This document shows, in pieces, positions 17,370-24,900 of a stretch of DNA of 33,252 bases; position 1 is the stretch's first letter, and each line of letters opens with the position of its first letter. Under the pieces are notes generated by a model that worked only from the letters and a program-made list of their open reading frames with translations, ran no database searches and was not told where the DNA came from. Location of the stretch: assembly GCA_029820295.1 (NCBI GenBank), contig JALGVA010000045.1:1-33252 (forward strand). The letters are read 5' to 3'. Both the position numbers and the translations under genes were made by a program. The DNA comes from Candidatus Zipacnadia bacterium (GTDB lineage: Bacteria; Armatimonadota; Zipacnadia; Zipacnadales; UBA5352).

Positions 17370-18202
17370 TCAACGACACCCGCCTGGCCGAGGAGTTCGT
17401 CGCACATGGCCGCGTCGATGACTGCCCGGTGATCGACACTCACGCGCACTTCGGGCCCTACCAGGCGATCTACTTTCCGCGCTGGCGGCCCGAACGCGTG
17501 CTCGACACCATGGACCGCTGCAACGTGCGCTGGCTGATCATGTCCGCTCACGCCGCGCTCGTGGACACCGCACGCGGCAACCGCGAGGTCGCCGAGATCG
17601 TTGCGGCCCACCCGGACCGCATCCGCGGCTACTGGGTGATCAACCCGAACTACCCCGAGCGCCTGCAGCGGGAACTCGACGAGTTCGATGCCCACGCGCA
17701 GACCCCGGGACAGGCCTCGAGCCCGCCGGCCTTCGTGGGCTTCAAGTTTCACCCGAACCAGCACGGCGTGCCGCTCAATGACGAGCGCTACCATCCCGCG
17801 CTGGAGTACGCCGATGCGCGCGGGCTGCCGATCCTCTCGCATACCTGGGCGGGGCGCGGGATGAGCAGCCACGCTGAGGTGCGCGAGGTCGCCGAACGCT
17901 TCCCGAATGTGCGGCTGCTCATGGGCCACGCCGGCTACGGCGACTGGGAAGAGTCGGCGAAGGTCGCGCGCGACCACGAGCACGTCTACCTGGAGCTGAC
18001 CGCGGCCTACTCGGTGCGCGGGGCGCTGGAGATCATGGTCGAGCACGCCGGCAGCGAGAAGATCCTGTTCGGCACCGACCACCCGTGGTTCGACCCGCAC
18101 TACGGCATCGGCTGCATCCTGTCTGCCTACATGACCGACGAGGATCGGCGCAACATCCTGCACCGCAACGCGGAGCGGCTGTTCGGCCTGCCGCTGGATT
18201 GA
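17366..18202 (+). CDS. Amidohydrolase-2-type hydrolase with intact metal motifs
   Basis: Protein of 278 aa. The frame is open from 17204, but the GTG at 17366, overlapping the previous stop (GTGA) with GAGGAGG seven bases upstream, is the evident start. Motifs in order: VIDTHAHFG (H26, H28), GFKFHPNQHG, ILSHTWAGRG, LMGHAGYGD and FGTDHPWFDP (Asp near 238), so all expected metal ligands are present. Related enzymes hydrolyse or decarboxylate small carboxylated or lactone-like substrates. The coupling to a motif-less paralogue suggests a heteromer. A 12-bp hairpin begins within its stop codon. The substrate cannot be predicted. Confidence 0.87.
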   Translation: MINDTRLAEEFVAHGRVDDCPVIDTHAHFGPYQAIYFPRWRPERVLDTMDRCNVRWLIMSAHAALVDTARGNREVAEIVAAHPDRIRGYWVINPNYPERLQRELDEFDAHAQTPGQASSPPAFVGFKFHPNQHGVPLNDERYHPALEYADARGLPILSHTWAGRGMSSHAEVREVAERFPNVRLLMGHAGYGDWEESAKVARDHEHVYLELTAAYSVRGALEIMVEHAGSEKILFGTDHPWFDPHYGIGCILSAYMTDEDRRNILHRNAERLFGLPLD

Positions 18203-18226
18203 GGGCCGGTCGGGCGACCGGCCCTC
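18201..18226 (+). terminator. Perfect 12-bp hairpin directly after the amidohydrolase stop
   Basis: GAGGGCCGGTCG and CGACCGGCCCTC pair perfectly around a GG loop, starting inside the TGA codon at 18200-18202. No T tract follows, so it may be a partial terminator, attenuator or message-stabilising structure separating the amidohydrolase pair from the downstream genes. A ribosome binding site (GAGGAGAAGG) follows at once, before the ATG at 18246. Confidence 0.5.
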
Positions 18227-18245
18227 TGCGAGGAGAAGGACACGC

Positions 18246-19225
18246 ATGGAGATGCGCAGACTGGGACGAAGCGGCCTTGAGGTCAGCACGCTGGGACTGG
18301 GAACCTGGGCGGCGGGCGGGCCGAGCACTCACGGCGGCCTGCAGTCGGGCTGAGGGTTCGTCGATGACCGCGAGCTGGTGCCGGCCATGGAGCGGGGACT
18401 GGCGATGGGCGTGAACCTCATCGACACCGCCGACGCCTGCGGCTGCGGGCATTGCGAACGCCTGATCAGCGAGGTCATCCGCGGCCGCCGCGACCAGGTC
18501 ATCGTCGCGACCAGGTTCGGCTTCGAGTACGACGAGGAGCGCGTCGAGATCCGGGGCGAGCGCGGCGACCGCGAGTATGTGCGCGAGGCCTGCGAGAAGA
18601 GCCTGCAGCGCCTGCGCACCGACTACATCGACCTCTACCAGTTCCACCTGGGGGGTACGACGGCGACGCCGAGGAGACCCGAGACGCGCTTGAGGAGCTG
18701 GTCGACGAGGGCAAGATCCGCTGGTACGGCTGGAGCACCGACGATCCGGCGCGGGCGCGCGTCTTCGCCGCGGGCGAGCACTGCTGCGCGGTCCGGCAGA
18801 GCCTGTCGGTGCTGGGCGGGAGCTGGGAGACGCTGCGCGTCGCCCATGAGGAGGACCTCGCGTCGCTCAACCGCGGCCCGCTGGTCAAGGGCCTGCTCAC
18901 CGGCAAGTTCAGCCACGAGTCGACCTTCGCCGACAACGACAACCGGTGCCGCTGGGACCTCAGGTCCGGCACGCAGGCCGAGCAGCTCGAGATGTTCGGG
19001 CAGATCCGCGACGTGTTGACCGGCGACGGGCGCACCGTCGCGCAGGGCGCGTTGTGCTGGCTGTGGGGGCTCAGCGACCGCAGGCTGCCCATCTTGGGCT
19101 TCAAGACCGTGCGGCAGGTGGAGGAGCACGCGGGCGCCATGGAGTTCGGGCCGCTCCCTGCGGCGCAGATGGACCAGACCGACGAGATCCTGGGCCGCGA
19201 CCCGGCCTACCGCGACCTGCCCTGA
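18246..19225 (+). pseudogene. Broken aldo/keto reductase gene (stop plus frameshift)
   Basis: The reading starts MEMRRLGRSGLEVSTLGLGTW, a normal aldo/keto reductase opening, with a ribosome binding site before it. TGA at 18351-18353 interrupts it at a place where relatives usually have Trp (QSG-stop-GFVDDRE). The frame continues through NLIDTADACGCGHCE to DLYQFHLGG, then shifts at a run of six G (18650-18655); one extra G would restore reading into YDGDAEETRDALEEL and through GKIRWYGWSTDD to the TGA at 19223. Two catalytic positions are also changed: the usual Tyr of DTAxxYG is Cys, and the Lys of ATKxG is Arg (VATRFG). With a nonsense change, a frameshift and lost catalytic residues, decay is the simplest reading, though sequencing error could explain the first two. 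Confidence 0.75.
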
Positions 19226-19259
19226 CGCGGCGGGAGGCGGGTGTTTGAGGAGGAGAGTC

Positions 19260-22010
19260 ATGGGTTGCGCCCGGCTTGCCGTCCTGGTCCTCGCGCTCTC
19301 GCTGTGCTTCGCGCACGCGGATGAGGTCCCGCTGCTCAACGCCGGGTTCGAGACCGGCGCCCTCGACGGCTGGGAGCCGCCCGTGCCCGCGCTGCTGTTC
19401 GCGGTCACCGACGAGCTGGCGCACTCCGGCGGCTTCTCGCTGCGCGCCCACGGTGACCCGGACGAGCGCTACAACGGCTTCGCGCACCTGGTGCAGCAGG
19501 TCGAGCTGGCGCCCATCCCCGGCGCGCGCTACGAGATCGCCGGCTGGGTGCGCGGGACGGTCACGCCGGGCGCGGACAGATCCGCGCGCCTGGCCATCCG
19601 CGAGGTCAACGCCGAAGGCACCACCATCCGCTACGACGAGGTCTGGCTGCAGCCCGAGTCGGACTCGTGGCGGCATGTCTCGCAGCGCTTCCGCGCGGCC
19701 GACGGCGCGGTGGCGTTCCAGGTCTACGTGATCCTGTCGAACCTGACGCCGGACGATGTGATCTACCTCGACGACATTACGCTCAAGGCCCTCGACAGCC
19801 TGGGCGAGCCGGTGACCGCGCAGCCCCCCGCGTTCTCAGGCGGTGGCGCAGCACCCGACCGTACCGTGGAGCTTGCGGGCGAGGGCCTGCGCGCGCGGCT
19901 CGATGCCGAGACCGGCCTGCTTGCCTCGTTGGAGCTGACCGAGCCGGAGCCGCTGGCGCTGCATCCGGCCGCGCCGGACACCACGCGGGTGTTCATCCAG
20001 CTCGGCGACCGCGAGGTGCTGTTCACGCGACCTGTCGAGCGCACCACCGACGGCCGTGGCGCTCTGCTCGCGCCTGAGGACCCGTCGATCCCGCTGCGCT
20101 GCCGCGTGCTCTACGACACCGCTGCGGGCTGCCTGACCGAACGGGTAAGCTTCGAGGCCAGCGGCGACATCGACCAGCTTACGCGCCTCGGGGTGCGCCA
20201 CGGCTTCGCGCCCGAGCGCTGGACGCACATTGTCGGCGCGCTGCGGCCGGTGCGCGTGATCGAGGCGGGGGAGAGCACGCTCCTCACCTACGGCGAACGC
20301 GAGGGCGACCTCGCCCCCACACAGCTCGATGCGTGGCAGTCGGTGACCTTCCCGATGGCGGTGCTTGAGGGCGCCGACCGCTGGGTGATGGTCGGGAGCA
20401 CCAGCCTCGATGACTTCGTCACTCTCGCCCCCAACCAGCCGGCGGGCTACTTCCCATCGGTGCAGAACAACCCGACACGCATCGCCGCCGGTGACCGCTT
20501 CAGCTTCCATCTCACCTGGCGTGCGTTCCCGAAGGACAGGGCGCTGCTGCGCGATGTCTGGCGTTGGTACGGCGAGCACGTCTTCAGCGACAACCCGCTG
20601 CTGGCGGGGCTGCTGCCCTTCGAGGCGCACGCCGTGCCGCGCACGCTCCCGCCCGGCTGCGAGGTGAGCGCGTCGGGCTTCTGGGCGCGGGAGGGAGCGC
20701 GCATCGAGCCCGAGCGCGTGCCGCCGGCGGCGAACATCTGGTACTTCGGCTGGCACGACTGGATCAACGAGCGCTACCCGACGCAGGGCGAGTGGTGGTG
20801 CAGGGTCGGTGGCTGGGCGCGCGAGAACGCCGAAGGCTTCCGGGACGCCATCGCCCGCTACCAGGCCGACGGACTGAGGTGCTACCTGTACTTCCGGCAG
20901 ATCGCGAACCTCGCGCAGCGCGGGACGACGCTGCCCGCGCGTTGGTTCAGGTCCGGGGCCGGCGGCGCGCTCGACGTCTACGGCGGCGGCTACGCCCTGG
21001 ATCTGCCGCCCGAGGTCGCGGCGGACGCGGGCGTCGAGCGCATCCCCTGGGGGATCTACGACTTCTCTGCCGACGACTTCCGCGCGCGGTACCTGCGGCA
21101 GGTGCGCGAGTGCATGGACTTCTACCGGCCCGCGGGTATCGGTTGGGACATGGGCTGGGACCCGAGCGACCCCGGGATCCTGCGCGTGCAGGCCGAGGCC
21201 TTCGAGTGGATGCGCGCGACTCACCCGGAGATGCGCGTGATCGCCAACGAGGCGTCGGGCACGCCATCACAGTGGTTCGCTGACTGCATCCTCATCGAGA
21301 ACGGCATCCTCTACGGCAAGTCCGTCTGGGACTACGAGGTCGCCAAGGCCTTCGGCACCCAGATCGCCAGCATCGAACGCGGACACTTATTCGTGCGCAT
21401 GGCCGAGCGGCTGCTCTCCGACGAGCCGAGCTGGGCCTTCCCGCTGGGGCTGGCGGACGCCCGGCGCTTCGCGCAGTGGTCGATGGCGGCCGAGCCGCTG
21501 CCCGAGGACGAGGCGGCGCGCGTGAACGAGCTGGCCTTCCGGATGAACGTGCGCGCCGGCCTGCGCACCATGGGGCTGGGCGCGCAGTGGGCTTACGTGA
21601 CCGACGCGCGCTACGGGCCGAGGCCGGTTCCCGAGCGGCTGATCGATTTCATGACGCAGCTCATGGCGCTGCCGCCGCTGCAGGGGAGCTTCACGGTGCG
21701 GCTCAATGGCGCGGCCGACGCCGACGATGGCCTCTACGCCGGGGCCTGGGCGAGCGCGGAGAGTGTCTGCGTGGCGGTCTTCAACGACACGGAGAGGCCT
21801 CGGCCCTACGTGCTCACCATCGACGTTGAGGCACTCGCCCGCCACGGCGGGCACGGCGCGCCTGCGACCACAGAGGCGTTCTCGGTGGACTCGCTGGCCG
21901 GCGTCCACGAGGATGCGCCCGATGCCGCGTGGAATGCCGATGGCGTGACGCTGACCGGCGAGGTCGCGCCGTTCACGCTGGTGGTCTGGCAGGGAGATTC
22001 CGCTCAGTAG
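19260..22010 (+). CDS. Secreted CBM-containing glycoside hydrolase-like protein
   Basis: Exported 916-aa protein. The ATG at 19260 is preceded by GAGGAGGAGAGTC; the TTG at 19245 is only an alternative. Residues 1-20 (MGCARLAVLVLALSLCFAHA) form a signal peptide. A CBM4/9-like jelly roll follows (~22-180), from LLNAGFETGALDGW to YLDDITLKAL. A beta-rich region (~200-430) leads to a TIM-barrel-like domain (~490-800) with NIWYFGWHDWINERYP, RCYLYFRQIANLAQR and GIGWDMGWDP. The last ~90 residues look like a beta-sandwich. The architecture parallels the 1949-3937 protein but the two are not close copies. Likely an extracellular saccharide-degrading enzyme; family and substrate are not assignable. The next gene begins 12 bases on. 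Confidence 0.87.
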   Translation: MGCARLAVLVLALSLCFAHADEVPLLNAGFETGALDGWEPPVPALLFAVTDELAHSGGFSLRAHGDPDERYNGFAHLVQQVELAPIPGARYEIAGWVRGTVTPGADRSARLAIREVNAEGTTIRYDEVWLQPESDSWRHVSQRFRAADGAVAFQVYVILSNLTPDDVIYLDDITLKALDSLGEPVTAQPPAFSGGGAAPDRTVELAGEGLRARLDAETGLLASLELTEPEPLALHPAAPDTTRVFIQLGDREVLFTRPVERTTDGRGALLAPEDPSIPLRCRVLYDTAAGCLTERVSFEASGDIDQLTRLGVRHGFAPERWTHIVGALRPVRVIEAGESTLLTYGEREGDLAPTQLDAWQSVTFPMAVLEGADRWVMVGSTSLDDFVTLAPNQPAGYFPSVQNNPTRIAAGDRFSFHLTWRAFPKDRALLRDVWRWYGEHVFSDNPLLAGLLPFEAHAVPRTLPPGCEVSASGFWAREGARIEPERVPPAANIWYFGWHDWINERYPTQGEWWCRVGGWARENAEGFRDAIARYQADGLRCYLYFRQIANLAQRGTTLPARWFRSGAGGALDVYGGGYALDLPPEVAADAGVERIPWGIYDFSADDFRARYLRQVRECMDFYRPAGIGWDMGWDPSDPGILRVQAEAFEWMRATHPEMRVIANEASGTPSQWFADCILIENGILYGKSVWDYEVAKAFGTQIASIERGHLFVRMAERLLSDEPSWAFPLGLADARRFAQWSMAAEPLPEDEAARVNELAFRMNVRAGLRTMGLGAQWAYVTDARYGPRPVPERLIDFMTQLMALPPLQGSFTVRLNGAADADDGLYAGAWASAESVCVAVFNDTERPRPYVLTIDVEALARHGGHGAPATTEAFSVDSLAGVHEDAPDAAWNADGVTLTGEVAPFTLVVWQGDSAQ

Positions 22011-22022
22011 GAGGAACCGACA

Positions 22023-23213
22023 ATGCAGCGATTGCGGATCGGGATGGTCGGGGCCGGCACCGGTCGCGGCCAGTCATGGATGTCCTCGCTCACCAAGCTC
22101 ACGAAGCATAGCCCGCTCTACGAGTTCTGCGGCTTCTGCGAAGTCAATGAGGCGAAGCGCACCGCCAGCGCCGAGACCTGGGGCGTGCCCGGCTACACCT
22201 CGCTGGCGGAGATGCTCGACGAGGCCGGGCCCGACGTCGTGCTCGGCGCCGCGCCGCCGGACGCGAACCCGATGATCCTGGGCGTGTGCGCCGCCCGGGG
22301 CGTGCACGTCATGACCGAGATCCCGATCGCGCCCACGCTCGCCATGGCCGACCGCATGGTGGAGACCGCGCGCGACGCAGGGATCGTCTTCGAGGTCGCC
22401 GAGCAGGTCTGGCTGTGGGCCGACGAGCAGCTCAAGCGCGCCATCATCGCGGCGGGGCTGATCGGCGAGCCGCAGCACGCGCGGCTCTACTACACCAACA
22501 AGGCCGACTACCACGGGATCAACGCGATCCGTATGCTGCTCCCCGGCGAGGCGGTGCGCGTGCTGGGCGCGACCGGCGAGGTGACCGTGCCGCCCTTCCG
22601 TCACTTCACCGGCGCCATGATGGACCGCAGCCACTGGGACCTGGGCGTGTTCGAGTTCAGCAGCGGCGTCCGGTGCATCTTCGAGAGCCCGCCTCGCGGG
22701 CGGATGCCGCGCCGCTGGGACGTCGAGGGCACTCTGGGCACGCTCTTCGGCGAGGCCCTGTGCATCGGCGGGCAGGGGGACTTTGTGCAGTTCGACTTTG
22801 TCAGCGAGCACACCGAGGTCGAAGGTGAGCGCATCCTCGAGCACGTGCGCGTGAACAGCGACCCGCCGGTGGTGTTCGAGAACCCCTACCGCGCGTGGCG
22901 CGCCGACAGCGGCGACGAGGTGGCGCGCATGGCGCTGCTGGAAGGCTTCCATCGTGCGGTTACCACGGGCTCAGCGCCGGCCTATGGAACCGACAACGCG
23001 CGCCGCGACCTGGAGCTGCTCTTCGCCATCCGGGAGAGCGACGCGCGCGGGGGGGGCTGGGTGGAGCTGCCCTTGGGCGAGCCCACCGCGCTGGAGGCCG
23101 CGATCGAGGCCGCCTACGCCGACGACTACGGCGACTGGACGCGCCCGGAGAGCCTGGTCGATGTGCCCTACCGTCAGGGCGGAGTGCGCCTCGATGTCGG
23201 CGGGTGGGACTGA
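22023..23213 (+). CDS. Gfo/Idh/MocA family protein with EIP in place of EKP
   Basis: Cytoplasmic 396-aa protein with an N-terminal Rossmann fold (IGMVGAGTGRGQ, residues 6-17) and a C-terminal alpha/beta domain of the Gfo/Idh/MocA type, within the family's usual length. These enzymes oxidise or epimerise sugars with NAD(P). The hallmark E-K-P is here E99-I100-P101, so the catalytic Lys is absent; a subgroup of the family carries similar E-V-P sequences. AGGAGG lies eight bases before the ATG. It sits between the secreted GH-like gene and an unknown gene with gaps of 12 and 20 bases. A role in handling a glycan-derived sugar fits, but dehydrogenase activity is doubtful. Confidence 0.88.
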   Translation: MQRLRIGMVGAGTGRGQSWMSSLTKLTKHSPLYEFCGFCEVNEAKRTASAETWGVPGYTSLAEMLDEAGPDVVLGAAPPDANPMILGVCAARGVHVMTEIPIAPTLAMADRMVETARDAGIVFEVAEQVWLWADEQLKRAIIAAGLIGEPQHARLYYTNKADYHGINAIRMLLPGEAVRVLGATGEVTVPPFRHFTGAMMDRSHWDLGVFEFSSGVRCIFESPPRGRMPRRWDVEGTLGTLFGEALCIGGQGDFVQFDFVSEHTEVEGERILEHVRVNSDPPVVFENPYRAWRADSGDEVARMALLEGFHRAVTTGSAPAYGTDNARRDLELLFAIRESDARGGGWVELPLGEPTALEAAIEAAYADDYGDWTRPESLVDVPYRQGGVRLDVGGWD

Positions 23214-23233
23214 CACCACGAGGAGGCCCGAAC

Positions 23234-24100
23234 ATGCCCTTCGCAGCCGATGACTCAGGGACGTGGCGCTTTGAGACCGACGAGATGTCCGGTATGCTGG
23301 AGCCGATGGGCGCGCGCCACGGCGTCAAGACCCTCACGCACAAGGCCACCGGCGTGGACGTCGTGCACGAGGCCTATGACCTGCTGAACCTGTTCCTGCT
23401 CTTCGCGCGCAACCGATGCATGGGCGCGGCCCGGCAGTATGAGCGCGAGGTCGAGGTCGATGGCGACGAGCTGACCGTGCGCTGGCCCGCGAGCGAGACC
23501 CATCAGGCGGAGCTGACCGCGGTCTACGCGATCGCCGGACCGAACCTGATCGACCTGACCATCACCGTGCGCAGCGAGTGGGTCTACGCCGCCTACGAGC
23601 TGTTCCTGTCCAGCTACTTCCCGCCGAGCATGCGCCCGCACGTCTACCTGCAGGGCAGCCCCTACGTTGATCCGCCGGACGTGCCGCGGTGGGTCGCGCC
23701 CACATGCAGCGATGTCTTCGTCGGCACCGGCCTGGTCTTCCCGCGCGACCAGCACGCCTCGCGGCACTCGGTCGATGGCCGCTGGACCGGGCTCTCGATC
23801 GTCTACCGGTGGAACCCGCAGCGCCTCTACGAGCTGCCTGTCTGCATGCAGGCCGATGCCGACACGCGCGTCGCCGCGGTCCTCATGTCCCGGCCCGAGG
23901 ACTGCTTCGCGGTCGTGAGCGGATACGCCGAGGCCCACCCGGATGACCCGTTCGGCAATCAGAACCCCATGTACCTGTCGCTGTTCGGCGAGGATCTCTC
24001 GCCCGGCGATGAGCGCACGGCGCACATGCGCCTGGCCGTCATCGAGCTGGATGACGAGATGCGCGCGCCACTGGAGCTGTACGATCAGTTCGCAGGCTGA
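23234..24100 (+). CDS. Unknown beta-rich protein, possibly mutarotase-like
   Basis: Protein of 288 aa I cannot place in a named family. The start at 23234 has AGGAGG eight bases upstream; the open frame reaching back to 22895 overlaps the previous gene and is not real. No signal peptide. The opening (TGMLEPMGARHGVKTLTHKATGVD-like, around residues 18-38) resembles the first strands of aldose-1-epimerase-type beta-sandwiches, and most of the rest predicts as strands. Aromatic and charged clusters (YFPPSMRPHVYLQGSPY, IVYRWNPQRLYELP) could line a sugar site. Conserved-looking placement between the Gfo/Idh and creatininase-family genes, with gaps of 20 and 12 bases, suggests a step in the same pathway. 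The mutarotase suggestion is tentative. Confidence 0.8.
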   Translation: MPFAADDSGTWRFETDEMSGMLEPMGARHGVKTLTHKATGVDVVHEAYDLLNLFLLFARNRCMGAARQYEREVEVDGDELTVRWPASETHQAELTAVYAIAGPNLIDLTITVRSEWVYAAYELFLSSYFPPSMRPHVYLQGSPYVDPPDVPRWVAPTCSDVFVGTGLVFPRDQHASRHSVDGRWTGLSIVYRWNPQRLYELPVCMQADADTRVAAVLMSRPEDCFAVVSGYAEAHPDDPFGNQNPMYLSLFGEDLSPGDERTAHMRLAVIELDDEMRAPLELYDQFAG

Positions 24101-24112
24101 GGAGGCACCGGG

Positions 24113-24889
24113 ATGTCCGACCTGAAGGTGCGCTGGGAGATGATGACGCCGGCGGAGCTGGACGAGGCGATCGCGCGGCTGCCGCTGGCGATCGTGCCCG
24201 CCGGGTCGCTCGAGTGGCACGGGCCGCACATGACCTGCGGCTCGGACTTCATCCGTGGCGACGTAATCTGCACCACGGTCGCCGAGCGGCTCGGTGGCGG
24301 CGTGGTGCTGCCCGCGACCTGGGTGGCCGCGCCGGGCTTCTGCAACTGGCGCGGCACCATCAGCTTCACACCCGCCCTGGTGAAGCAGGTGGCGCTGGAA
24401 TTGTATCGCGAGCTGGAGAAGTGCGGCTTCGAGTGGATCTTCGTGCACCTCGCTCACGCCGGGCAGATGCAGCGCGAGGCGTGGGAGGGCGCTGCGCGGC
24501 AGTACGTGGACCAGGGCTTCGCAAAGATCCTCGTGAAGCACGGGCCGGACGGTCCGTTCGAGGCCGACCAGGGCGGCGGCCACGCCGGGCCGAACGAGGC
24601 GGCCGAGCTGATGGCTTCGTTCGCGTCAGCCGTGCACCTGGATCGCTACGATCCCGAAGACACGCTGCTGCCCAAGTACCCCGGCTGCGACCCATGGCTC
24701 TACTCGCGCGGGCTCAGCCCGGCGGCGCGTGAAAGCGTCTTCCGCTTCATGGCGCGCGAGCACTATGAGTGGGACGCCGACCTCGCACAGAAGGTCATGC
24801 CGGAGACCGCCCGGGCGCTCTTCGACGAGGTCTGCGACCGGCTCACCGATGAGCTGCGCGCGTGGATCGCCGAGACCGAGGCGGAGTAG
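24113..24889 (+). CDS. Creatininase family protein
   Basis: Cytoplasmic 258-aa protein with the creatininase fold signature GSLEWHGPHM at 31-40. E34, H36 and D45 fall at the same positions as metal ligands in creatininase. The later family element, usually NGHGGN, reads LAHAGQM (H115), and HAGPNEAAEL (H157) matches the HAGxxE region near the C-terminus. Metal-dependent amide hydrolysis is the family theme, as in creatininase or the peptide-trimming MftE, but the altered second motif argues against creatinine itself. GAGGAGG precedes the ATG, and gaps to neighbours are 12 and 11 bases. In this context an amide or lactam derived from a modified sugar is conceivable, which is inference only. Confidence 0.87.
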   Translation: MSDLKVRWEMMTPAELDEAIARLPLAIVPAGSLEWHGPHMTCGSDFIRGDVICTTVAERLGGGVVLPATWVAAPGFCNWRGTISFTPALVKQVALELYRELEKCGFEWIFVHLAHAGQMQREAWEGAARQYVDQGFAKILVKHGPDGPFEADQGGGHAGPNEAAELMASFASAVHLDRYDPEDTLLPKYPGCDPWLYSRGLSPAARESVFRFMAREHYEWDADLAQKVMPETARALFDEVCDRLTDELRAWIAETEAE

Positions 24890-24900
24890 GGGAAAACGCG

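Noticed and set aside
18351-18353. TGA read as tryptophan or selenocysteine
   Set aside because: TGA is the stop of many intact genes in the window, the position suits Trp rather than Cys, and a frameshift follows in the same gene.
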